From Sitta carolinensis (taxonomy: Eukaryota; Chordata; Aves; Passeriformes; Sittidae), in contig JAVUNC010000005.1 in assembly GCA_032173965.1 (NCBI GenBank), positions 3,286,001 to 3,350,000 of the forward strand: a stretch of DNA of 64,000 bases. The letters run 5' to 3'. The notes below the pieces were generated by a model. It was not told where the DNA came from. It searched no databases and saw only the letters and a program-made list of their open reading frames with translations. A program made the position numbers and the translations under genes. Position 1 is the first letter of the stretch. Every line of letters begins with the position of its first letter. Positions 33,870-44,940 of this stretch are shown in pieces.

Positions 33870-35379
33870 ACTTTTCAGAAATAAATTCAGTCCCCAAACT
33901 GATTTCTGAAGAATTGCAGTCAAAACTTCCTTCCATCTCAGTACTTCCTCTCTCAACACCACCTGTCATAATTTCCAGAGTAGTGACTCCCCTTTCCATC
34001 ATAAAATTCCTCTCCTGATCTCCATATTTTACCACTTAATAATTTCTCATGAGGTACCATATCAAATGCTTTACTGAAATCCAGAGATTAGACCTGCTAC
34101 ATTTTCTTCATCCGAAATCAGTGATCTATCAAAGCAAATTATTAGGTCACTTGAGAGATCTATCTTTTCTAAAACACGTGTTTTATTGCAATTTTCATTT
34201 GCATCCATGCCTTTAATAATTCTTTATTGCTGAATGTGTTTCATAATCTGACTTATTGCTGATGCTAGCCCACATCTTCTGGTTTAATTCCTTCAATTTA
34301 GGACTTTGTACACCTTTTAAAGTTATTCACAGTCAAATTTTGTGCCTATATTTAGACAAATAAAATAGTCCAGCATTTATTCTCTGATCCCAAAAATCAT
34401 GGCAGGGCATGGCTTGAGATGATACACCTACACTTTCATGTCCAACTTCCCACCAAAAAAAGTTGTCCCATGGGCACTCTGTACTGGGAATAATGCACAT
34501 GATATCTTCCCAACCACACCTCAGTATGTCAGGTGCCACAGGACAAAACTTGCTAGGGACAGAGCTAAGAGCAAGGCAATCACATGCCCTGGCCTTGTTT
34601 AATATGTTAGTTTAGGCAAAACTAATGATTCTTTGTGCCTTTTCTCAGACCTCTGCAGGGAGATTGTTTAGTTTTCCCTTGAGCCAATGGCAATTTCAAG
34701 AAAATGCTTCATAATCCCATCCCTCTTTTCCATTAGCCTTTATGCCTCTAAGCCTGTGTTCAGCATTCCCATCCTTTACTGGAAACTTCTGTGATTTGTT
34801 TGAATTTCCTTTGCAAATTCTAAGTTTGACTTGTGGCAATTCTTCCACTTGATGCCTTTGTTTCAGCCATCATATTTCAGTCAGTAAAAATTTCAGGGTC
34901 TAGTTTGGGATGGGGGCGAACCTGTCTCTCTCCAGAGTCTATGGATGACCTGAAGCACTCATCTCCACTCTGATCCCTTCAAAACTGAGGGAGAAAAGTA
35001 TCATTTTATATTTAAACAGCCCTCTATTTGCTCACTCTTATTTTCACTACAATGAGCTATTAGGAAGAAAATTGAATGTTTTAGGTGAGGTCTTCAATGC
35101 AGAGGCAGCTCTACTGGATCAATGGTGATTTTTACTGGCTAAGACCTGTGTCTGCAGCTTTCCCTGGAGAACCAGGATGACAAAGGTTTGACGCTATATT
35201 TTTCCTACACAAGTCAGACACAAATGGGATTGTTGCTCCCATGTACATTTTTTTTTTTCCCTCCCCACCCCTGTGATGTGAAGCAAAAAGGCTGCACATT
35301 TCAGCTACTTTTTGGATAGAGGCGATAATTTCTTAATTTGCCCTGAAGGGCCACGCGCATAAATGGGGAGGAAAAAAAT
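33870..35379. other. Intergenic DNA, mostly unremarkable
   Basis: This stretch contains an old antisense CR1-family remnant (34020-34280, separate entry) and a short poly-T run near 35250-35259. No gene is supported. Confidence 0.65.
34020..34280 (-). mobile_element. Ancient CR1/L3-type LINE remnant
   Basis: The + strand words CATGAGGTACCATATCAAAT, GCTTTACTGAAATCCAGA, CTGCTACATTTTCTTCATC and TTATTAGGTCACTTGAGAG follow the order of the antisense of an old CR1-family reverse-transcriptase region (the part encoding the segment after the catalytic motifs). Divergence is much higher than in the avian CR1 copies elsewhere in the window. Confidence 0.5.
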
Positions 35380-35830
35380 TAAGAGCTTGTGGAATTGATT
35401 GGAGGAGAGATGCATCTTGTTCAAACTAGAAGTGAAAATATATTCCAAAGGAGAAATCATTAGCATTTTCATTAAATGCCAAAGAGAGTGACTATTAGAC
35501 CTACCTCAGGCAACCCTGAGGTTGAAAACTTTTCAGCAAGATTTAATTGATCCAGATGAATTGAGGTTGTTTTTGTTTTTTACCCCTTCCACCCTTCTAC
35601 CCCCTGCTTAAATCTCTGTACTCTATCACCTGTGAGAAAACCCCAAACCGAACCGAATTAAAATAAATAAACAACGCCTTCAGCCCACGCCCTGGAATGA
35701 AAACTGCAGTGTAATATGAAATGTGTCCTGATCGTCTTGTTATGGAGCCTGGTGACTCACCAACTGCTACAATTGGGGTTAGATAAAATAAAGGGATTAT
35801 AATTAAGGAGGCAGCAGGAGGATGTTAACT
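35380..35830. promoter_or_regulatory. Candidate distal enhancer
   Basis: AT-rich, non-repetitive DNA with a forkhead-like TAAACAA (35668-35674), an AP-1/MAF word TGACTCA (35753-35759), AGATAA (35781-35786) and TATAATTAAG shortly after. A repeat-free composition and a dense mix of developmental motifs suggest conservation. This is inferred, not tested. Confidence 0.35.
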
Positions 35831-37364
35831 GGGCAGTCAGAGGGAGGCAGGCCCATTACAGACCCGGGTGCGCTGGGTGCCCTGCCAGGGATGTGTGGAC
35901 ACATCCACAGCTGTGGGATTTGCAGCAGAGGGTCCACTCAAAATACAAAACAAGACCCAGTTTGACTGAGCTACTCCAGCATACTGGGATGAGGGGTGTC
36001 CCCAGCTCCTGTTTGGTCTTCTGTAGATATCCCCCAAAATACCCAGTTCCCAGCTTCCAAGGACATGGGCGGTGAAGGGCTCATCTGCCAGTCCTGACTA
36101 AGGGAAGTAATGGAAGTATTGCTTGAGTTGTTGAGGATTTGGCATTATTTCTGGGCAGTATTTTGATCCAGAAACTTGATGTCAGGCCCTCTTTCCCTTG
36201 AAGAGAAATCTGAATCAGCCCTCTGGACCCAGTAGGAACCCACGTCTGGTGACTGTAGGTAGGGCCATTGCAGGCACATCCTCCATGGCAGTGGGGAGCA
36301 AGTTTACTCCTGATGGGGAGGAAGACAACAGCTTGGTGGCACATGACTGCTAGGTTCAAACTACACACTTGGCACTGTGGCACTAATATTTTAACCCGTT
36401 GGATACAAGATCATGCAGGCAGTAGGCAGGTTGGGCCTTCCAACCCTTACCATATCAATAGAGATATTTTTTCTGTCATGTTCTCAGTTATTTTTCTGAC
36501 TCTTGGATTCCTGATGGAAAATGACTGCAGATATAATTCTGTTAAAATCTCCTGTGTACTTCCTGTACTTCCAGCAGCCTGAGTGAGCTGGCCACCAGAG
36601 CTGGGTGGATGGTATGATAGTGCTCCACGTGACAACAACACGTTGTTGTCAGAACAGGGCCACAAATGATCTATGGCCAGTGCAAATGCTTCTTAAGTAA
36701 GCCCATGCAAGCCATTTGCTTGGGTGCAAAGCACCTGATGCTTCAGTTTGGGATGGCTTAATACCTCCAGTAATTATCCAAAGGAGCCCTGAACACTCTC
36801 ATGATTAAATATCAGGTTAGAACTGGACTGGAGATGAAATCTGTAAAAATGCAGTCATGTTTGGAAAGGGTTGCAGGAGTCATCCAGGGCTATGACTGCG
36901 GTATCAGAGTTTCTTGGAAGGAAAAGTGTGATTATTTCTCTAGTGAAAACAATAATGACAGTTTTGGTAGGATGTTCTGTGTTATTCCCCAGGCTGGAGT
37001 TTTGCCAGGACATAGGAATTTAAGTGCCTGAATGCAATGTTTCACTGGTGGAGTTGGTAGCTGGCTGAGCCTGAAGCTTGCTCCAAAACTTCACCCTGGA
37101 TTCAGCTCCGTGAGTGACCCTGTTTCCTCATGCTCTTCTGTCCATCAGTACCTGCCTGTTGTCAGTCATCTATCACTTACACTGGAAATGCCCTGGGGCT
37201 GGTATCCCCTCTTTGTTCAGGGCTTGTGCAGCCTCTTGCACAACGAGGCCTGTGGTAACATGGCCAAACAACAATTGCTAAGGGTGAAAGATCTCCAGGT
37301 TACAGATGGCAAAACCAGTCCTCAGGACTGGCTGTGTAATAGAACAACAACAACAAATTCATAA

Positions 37365-37730
37365 TAATAATGGCAGGAGTAATGAATGGTTATATTCAAA
37401 TGTTAGCTAGCTGGAGCTCGCCACTTGCCTCTTCTGCAGTTACAAAAAAATTTATTCTCCTTGCTGAACATGTATTTGCCTGCATTGCCAATGCGCTAAT
37501 TCTGCTCTTTGCAGTTTTTCTATTTGCATTGCTGTATCTTTCTCAATTAAAAGAAAAAAAAAAAAAGAAGAAATAAAAATCAAATCACATGGCATCAAAG
37601 AGCTACATCAGGAGGTCATTGCATCAAATGCTGCCGCTAGTTTAATAAAGGAACTGACTAATATACTCATTAGTGGTGCTCGTTGCTAATGCCCGATCAG
37701 ATAATGAAATTGAAATATCATGTTTTAGGG
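37365..37730. promoter_or_regulatory. Candidate distal enhancer
   Basis: A repeat-free block with ATTTGCAT (37522-37529), CAATTAAAAG (37544-37553), a TCF/LEF-like ATCAAAG (37594-37600), TCATTAG (about 37668) and CAGATAATGAAATTG (37698-37712, containing AGATAA). An A-rich run of about 20 lies at 37550-37570. Interpreted as a possible cis-regulatory element from motif density only. Confidence 0.38.
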
Positions 37731-39849
37731 TGTAATCAGGATCCCTGCAGGTGCTGGGATGGAATTGCCCCATAGGTACAGCATTACACAGTTAACTAGG
37801 TGTGTTACTTGACGGGGTGTTTCAGCTTCCCAAGCCTGCGGGTAGGAAGAGATGAGCAGGACTGTCAGCATTGCTAGGGAGAATGGAGAATTGGGTTGGA
37901 AACAAGGGGAAAAAAGGTGATCTGGGTTAAAGTGGACAACTGGGAGCAAATGGCAAGTGTCAAGCTACCTAGGGGACAGCTGGGACCAGGGGGATGTGTG
38001 GAGATGCCGTGCTGATCCTTAGGGAGGACACATCATGCTGCCTGCAGATGGGGAGCTCCTTGGGTTGGCTGGGCGCTGGTGGGTGTGTACAGATAAAGGC
38101 ACTGAAGCAGGACTCCTAGGAGCATCAAAGGCTTCACTGCCTCCCCGGCATTTAAAAAGTAGGGAAGGGAAAACCAGTGTGGATGCAAATCCCAATGTGT
38201 GGAATCGGAGCTGTGGGGGTCCTGCTAGACCACCTCTGAGTGGGGGTACCAGGATGTATTTATCCCTGGCTCTGAGTTGCAAAGCCCTTGGTTAGCAGGC
38301 CATAGCAAGACAGGATGCTCCTTGCTTCCCTGGGTCTACAGTGTCACCTGCACAAGATTTTTAATCCCCAGAGTCTCAGGGAATGAGCAATAGCAGTCTC
38401 ATAGTCCAGGGATGACAGACAAGCATGCCACAAGCCTTGTATCAGCTTTGTCTTTCCCAACTCAAACATTTGTCTTCTAAGTTTTCCACTAAGTGGCTAA
38501 ATCCATGGAAGTTTGTCACACTCTTTTTTCGATTGCATTTATTTTAATAGAAAAAATGAAAACACATAAGAAAATTCAAACCCAGCCCCAAGTCTAATCC
38601 GTGCTACCAGACTTTGGGTAAATTGGGCTGAATGACAAGAGTTTTCCAGAGGAATTTGGTCTGTATGGAAGTTAACTTTAAACACTTTTTCTCATTGCCA
38701 GATGATTTAATACTGGATGAGCCAATGAAAGACTTCAGAGACGCTCAAATTACTTCCCAAGTTGCTTGCAGAATATGTTCTGCTGAGACAACACCAGGCT
38801 AGAGACTTCAGAGGGATTAGCAGTAAAACAAAGTTTTGTTCTACTAAAGTATTTTAGATTCCCTTCCAATCTTTATTTCTTTTTATTTTTTCTCCCTCCT
38901 TCTCCTAATTAATTAATAATAAAATCTTACATGTCAATAACAACCCCTCTGGGCTAGTGTCTCTCAACACTTTCTATTTGTCCTCTTCCTTCAGCTTCCT
39001 AGAACTTCCTCCTTCCACTTTTTTTCATGAACTGTCCTGGAAAGACAGTTCAAATCCTTTCAGAAGAAGCAGTGAGCTCACCCAGTAGTTACACACCTAC
39101 TGTCAAGTCCTTCAGAAGAGGGATAAAAGAGGCGGGGAAAGGGAAAGTGAATGTCCCTTCCTTGGGTTTCTCAGAGAAAAATCTTTGCTTAACTCCAGGA
39201 GAGGGCTCAGGGCTGTGAATAATCTGGGAAGGGAGATATCCTCTTGTTGCACAGATTATGATACCTGTATCCTACAGGAGACAGGATTTAAAACATTTCA
39301 TTTTTTCATCTCTTCCCCTTGGCATTCTCTATTGGCTAATTTAGGCAAGAGACTGACCATATGCAGACAGACTGCTATGAAACTTGGTTTTAGGTGGATC
39401 CTACAGGGAGATCCATGGGAATCAGGTCCCTATATAATTACATTTAAACACCTAAAGCTATGGTTGTGTTGATAAACTAAACAGGGCCAGGGCTCAAGCC
39501 CAGGTACTGGCACAGGATTTCCCAAACTCTCCAACCTTTAACATGGTCCCTGGTGACGGTTTTGTCCTGTTCCAACTAGCACTCTCCCAGACAATGCCTG
39601 GGCATGGTCCAGGGACAGCCTGGGCCAAGGAGCATCCCCACAGGCGGTTCAGATGCAGCCCCCCAGTTTTGGAAGGAAAGGTGCTTATCAGCACGGACGC
39701 AAACTGGTCTGTGCCAATTGGCCTCTGGGCCAGAGAACAGCCCCATGCATGTCTTATTTACTAGAATAGATGAACTTAAATGCTTCCAAGAATGTAGCCT
39801 GACATGCTGAATAGGGACTTGGGAGTATGGATGGGATCATAGCACTGGG

Positions 39850-39880
<31 letters not shown>

Positions 39881-41199
39881 AGGATAAAAGTTCGGATTGG
39901 TTTCTCCAAATATTGATCAGTTCCATCCTATGGATCTGCTGTGTACAGCTTCATTTGCAGAAATCCTAAAATGGACCAGATTTCTTATTGCCTTTTTCTG
40001 CTGCTGCTGTTTTCTTGTACAATCATAAGTCACTTGTGGTCACTTCCCAGATAAAACAGTCGAAAGTCATGAAGGTGAACAACTAGGATAGCAAGTCATT
40101 TTTATTTAATACTGGAATGGAAATTAATTTTTTTAGCTGGAACAAGACGTTCTGGTGTTTTCCTTCAGGCTCTTGTCAGTAGTGTTTGATGCCTCTGTCA
40201 TAACTTGGTGAAACATGATTTTTCACTCCCTCCAATCTTCTCCAGTGCAATATTGGGTGAAAGGTTGTAACAAGACTTCAGAGGTGCTGGTGAGAACAAA
40301 TCTGAGGAGATGACACTGTCCCATTCTCACAGCATGAAATGAAAGTTGGTATATTGGGATCCCTTGCCATGAGCACTCAGCATCCTAGATGAACAATGGA
40401 GCCTGTGTTTGTGCAGCACCTCATGGAGGGGCGTCTTTGTCCCCAGCCAGCTCAGCAAGCAATGTGACACCACAAACACTGAACCCCACAGAGCCCCCAC
40501 CTGCTTCAAACTGGGGGTCTGTGCTTGAAAATCTTTGCTGCAATCATCTTGATGTTAACCTTTAGGGGAGTTTCTCAGACCACTGGCAATTTGTGGAATT
40601 AGACGAAGTACTAGAGAAGGGGAAAAAAACCCCAGCTTCTAAATTCTGACTTTGGAACTTATTTTGACTTAACCCGCTTAGATTTCTGGCTATATACAAT
40701 TTAAGTTTCTTGCATTAGAAATTAGGTGTCTATGATATATGCACATATGATGTGTGTGTGTATTACAAACAGAGGTGTGTGTAATAGATCTGTGTGTGTA
40801 TTCTGGGTGGGTACATCATGTTATAATCCCTGACTCCTGGGGCAGTGGGGACCATTTAAAACCGTGGTCCTGCTGGGCTTGGACACATGGCTGCTCAGTG
40901 ATGAGTGCCCAAGTGTCAGCAGTCATCTGGCCCCAGGTGTGGAGGATCAGCCTCACATTCTCTGCTCAGGGTCCTGCTTCCTCATGGGCATTTCTCTCTG
41001 GTCTGTGTTACTGGGATGTCTGGAGGCAAAGTCCCCACTCCTGTATGTGTTATTTGGGTGGCCAGAGCTGACATGGTTAAGGCTGAAGAAGAAGAGAGTG
41101 GCAGAGCTTAGCCAAGCCCAGCCTGAAGGAGTTATCAGTTGTGATCTTAACTAGAAGGTCCTTTTTCTGCTCACTTACCCTTGCACACACGAACATAAT
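37731..41199. other. Intergenic DNA, no gene recognised
   Basis: Ordinary intergenic DNA. It includes a 29-nt poly-A run at 39850-39878 with no AATAAA or coding match before it, and short (TG)n runs at 40750-40800. No gene or mobile element is supported. Confidence 0.65.
39850..39878. repeat. Poly-A run (29 nt)
   Basis: Twenty-nine consecutive A residues on the + strand. The 300 bp upstream show no recognised gene or retrotransposon, so a retrocopy tail is not supported. Confidence 0.9.
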
Positions 41200-41680
41200 T
41201 GCAGTGTGAATTCATAATATAAACCATGATGTAATAGACACCAACTCAACTCAACTTAATTACTGTACAAATGAACAACAACTTAAATCGCAAGCAGAGT
41301 CCCATTAAAAGTAATCAGATCCTGGGTGGGGAGATGGTTAAAGGTGGTGTTTGAACTCCAAAGAAAAATATGCTCTTGTTTGGACATAATTTGATTTTTT
41401 TAATTGTTATTTTTTTCTTCCACAGTGTATTTTTGCTCTCTCTCTCTCCCTGGCTCCCTCTCATTTTAATTTTTTCAACATTTTCCTGATAAACCAAACT
41501 AGTCTAGACATATCTTTTGAGAGCAAATGTTCTCTAAGCTATGTTCATTCCTTGTGAGTTTGTACGTTAATCATTAAATGTAATTAATTAGAACATCTTG
41601 TAATTAACTTGGAAAGCAAAATTATACAAGGGAATGAGTTTGTAACCACATCACATTTGAAATAAAAATAAAACTTAGAC
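41200..41680. promoter_or_regulatory. Candidate enhancer, homeodomain-motif dense
   Basis: AT-rich DNA with three TAATTA cores (41581-41586, 41585-41590 and 41601-41606) preceded by GTTAATCATTAAATG, plus several TAATCA/TTAATT words upstream (41240-41320). A CT-rich microsatellite (41433-41462) interrupts it. No transposon similarity is seen. The regulatory role is inferred. Confidence 0.35.
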
Positions 41681-44600
41681 TAAAAGGAATAACTGCTCTT
41701 TGGAATTAGATGAGTAACAACGTTGGATTGGCTCCCCCGAAGCTGTAATGTTGGCTCTGAACTCATTCAAATATATCAGCCATATTTCACATTGACACCT
41801 TCACTCACACACACACAAGTGTGCACACACCCTTGTGCCACAGTCCAGAGCTGTCCCACTACAGAGATGTTTCAAACCACCCCTCTGCCTTCTTGTGCCT
41901 CTGCACTGTGGAGGGACTCAGCAAGCACACCATCAAACAGCCTTAGGGTTGCTCTGACTTGCCCTGACTAGTTCTGATGGCCCTTTGGGTGTGATACTGG
42001 CTGGAAATTGTGGCATTTCATGTCACAATTTGGCTTTGCTGCCAAGGCAAGTGAGAGCTGGCAGGGGCTGGCAGGCAGCTGACCATGGGTGTCCCCACCA
42101 GCTAGAGATTCCTTGTCCAAAGGAATCCTCACATACATGCTGGGACCCATTCCCAAGTCCACCAGTTGTCCAAAAATCTGGTCCTAGGCTAACCTGTGGA
42201 GCACAGCTAATGAACCCCCTTAGGTCTGGTTCAGCAAAAAAGGGGAGTCTCTTCTTGCCAAACAATTGTTCTCACTAAAAGTTAAATACCGCAGTTATTT
42301 CCTTGTAAGCGCAAAGAGTTCTGCGTTCTTTGCTTGACTGAGTAATTTGGAGATGTCCTCTAAGACAGAAACTTCACTGTGCCCAATACAAACACCTGCT
42401 CATGGCTGCTGCAGCATCCCACAGTGAGATACTCAGCCTGGGTCAAGAAGACTGCCAGGTCTGCAGGGACAGCACTCCTGGGGATTCCTCAGTTGACTTC
42501 TTGGAGGGTGTCAGGGAGGCTTGAAGTGACTGCACAGCAGCTCCTGGCATTTGCTGGGCTCTGCCACTTGCTCTCCATATGGCCTGGGGCATGTCATTTC
42601 ACCTCTGGATTTCCTTCCTCTCTCTCCTTGCTGAGTACATTGTTTTGGGAAGGAGGTCATTCTCTCTCTACACGTTGGACTGCTGGCCAAAAGGGCTCTT
42701 TCACCTCTGTCACTCTGTCCCCAGCTGGGACAATGCCTTCCCCAGTTGCTGACATTTGCTGAAACTGGACAGAGGACTTAATTTCTCTGAGCTTGCTCTT
42801 GAATTTTGCCTTTTGCACTTTGTCAGGAGGAATGGGGAAACCTCTCTCCAATTGCATTTCTACCCTCCACAGCCAGGCAATCTCTTGGCTGTGCTGCTCA
42901 TCACCACCTAAGTGAAGAAATTCTCCTTGTGTTTTTGTGGTCAGTTTTCAGTCAAACAGACAGGAGGCAGCTGATGAGGAGAGGGGCTAAGGTGGAGAAG
43001 AGCAGGGATGGAGCAGAAGAAAGGCTCCTCACAAGGTGGGAACATGAAAAATGGAATCATCTGGAAAGCCCAAAACCTAATGAATGGACAAACATCATAG
43101 GTGACTGCAGTAAGGCAAAGTCCTTTTCTCTTCTGGGACTACGAGATGAGTAAGCAAAGGACTTGGAAAGGTGGCCCTGGATCCCTTTCCATTCATGAGG
43201 ACATTCCTACTTTGTGCCAAGCTCTCAAACTCTTTGTTGACCCTCTTCACCAGTTCTTAGGCTGGAAATCAGCTAAGAAGCCATCCCTCAGGTAAAACTT
43301 GCTCAGTTCTTGGAGGGTTAATTAATTCTCAGGAGGCTCAAAAATATAATCACCCCTTTGGTGAGCAGGGTGTGTTTGCTGGCTGGGATGGAGGGGGAGA
43401 GGCACTGGGAGCATAACTGTGATCTCCTTGACTCCTGCTCCTCCCTGCATATGGGTAGCACCCTGGCACTGGGCAGGCACCAGGGGTGGGATGCAGCTTG
43501 CCTAATGTTGAGCAGGTTGATTTTAGACACCTGGGGTAAACCAGATGTGTTGTAGGACCTTCCCCAGGCAGATGGGAAGAACAGGGACCTCATGGAGAAG
43601 AGCATCCTATTGTAACAAGGGGCCAAGATCCACCCAGCTCAGGTACTCAGGGTGACAAATGAAATGTCCATCCTTTCTTCAACAGTGACAGGAATCCCAC
43701 ACTTTAAAAGGAACTGAAGCTGGAGTTTTCTCCCTGGAGAGGAGCTCCACTCTACATCCTATCCCCATTCCTCCCAGTTTCTCACCTCCACTTTAGCTGC
43801 ATCTGTCCTTCTCAGTATCTTTGCTTTGGCAAAACTCCCAATTCAGAGCAAGATAAGAAGGGCCTGATCCTGACATGTAAGAAAAGGTCTGCTCTGTATG
43901 GGACAAGACACCTGCCCACATTTATTGTTTTGCAGATACAGGGCACCATGAATAAATGAGGGAGCATGCATATGCCCCAGGAACAACAGCACTGAGCGAC
44001 AATTAAAAAAAGAATCCAAGAGAGATGTGACAGTAGTTTTGAATAGAGCTGACACTGAGCAAACACTCTGCACAATGTGGAGGGTGATATAATATCCTGC
44101 CCTTTCAGAGTGTCACTGTGACACGTATTTAGCATTCATTGACAGCAGCAGCCTGGCTTGCTCTTCACACAGCAAGGTGCTGTGCATATATCTAGGAAAA
44201 AAAAAAGATATTTAAAGAGATGCACCCAGTACACTGCCCTTTCTAGTGTGGGTGTGAATCTACCTTACTGGAACCCATGGGAGTTTTACGACTGACTTGA
44301 GTCCCTATTAACCTCCCTGATGAGTAGCAGGAAATTAGGCATGTGTGGAGGGAAGGGTACTTATGAAAAGCAAGGTCTAATGAGAACCCGGTTTCAGAGT
44401 TAATTATGGAACAGCTATTGCCGCTCCCTAACCCAATACTGTGCCTGATTCTGATCTCACAGCATGGGAAAGCGAGATACTTTATACCCATGGGGGCTCT
44501 TGGGCTGCATATGGCTCTTCAGCAATTTAAGTGCATTTATGCTGGGTGATATCATGTGATCAGCAGTGGGACTGCACCGATGCTGGGCTGCTGGGTAATC

Positions 44601-44829
44601 TGTGGGATGAAGCAAATCAGCAGGACTTGCCAGGTCATGCCCAGCCCCATCCCATCCCACAGTGGTGCAGAGAGACGAGGAGAGCTGTTGTTATCTCTTC
44701 GGTGAACCACTCCTGCTGCTCTCCCTCCCTTCACTCTCTGATGTGCCTGATACGTGTCTTCTGTCTCTGGGCTGAATGAAAGGTGTTGGTAGATGGTTTG
44801 TAAGGTCAGCAAGATGGGCCAGCGTCGGG
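41681..44829. other. Intergenic DNA, no gene recognised
   Basis: GC content is somewhat higher than in the flanks, with several overlapping open frames up to ~127 codons but no domains. A CA-rich stretch lies at 41801-41830. Nothing here is supported as a gene or element. Confidence 0.6.
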
Positions 44830-44940
44830 ATCAATTGAGCAGCACCCGCATGTGTATGTAATCAGGATCTGGCCTTCTGCTAATTAAAAAGCTTAAACAA
44901 ACACATGCAAATGAGACAGATATGAACACGCAGGTGGATT
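44830..44940. promoter_or_regulatory. Candidate small enhancer core (homeobox, FOX and octamer words)
   Basis: Within about 35 bp lie TAATTA (44880-44885 region), a forkhead-like TAAACAAACA (44894-44903) and a perfect octamer ATGCAAAT (44905-44912), followed by CAGATATGAA. The spacing is tight and repeat-free. It is a candidate composite POU/FOX element; function not shown. Confidence 0.38.

Noticed and set aside
33531..33962. MDGW-repeat open frames on the minus strand
   Set aside because: They are produced by the ATCC tetranucleotide array and its CR1 flank.
39850..39878. Poly-A run considered as a processed pseudogene tail
   Set aside because: There is no AATAAA and no coding similarity upstream.
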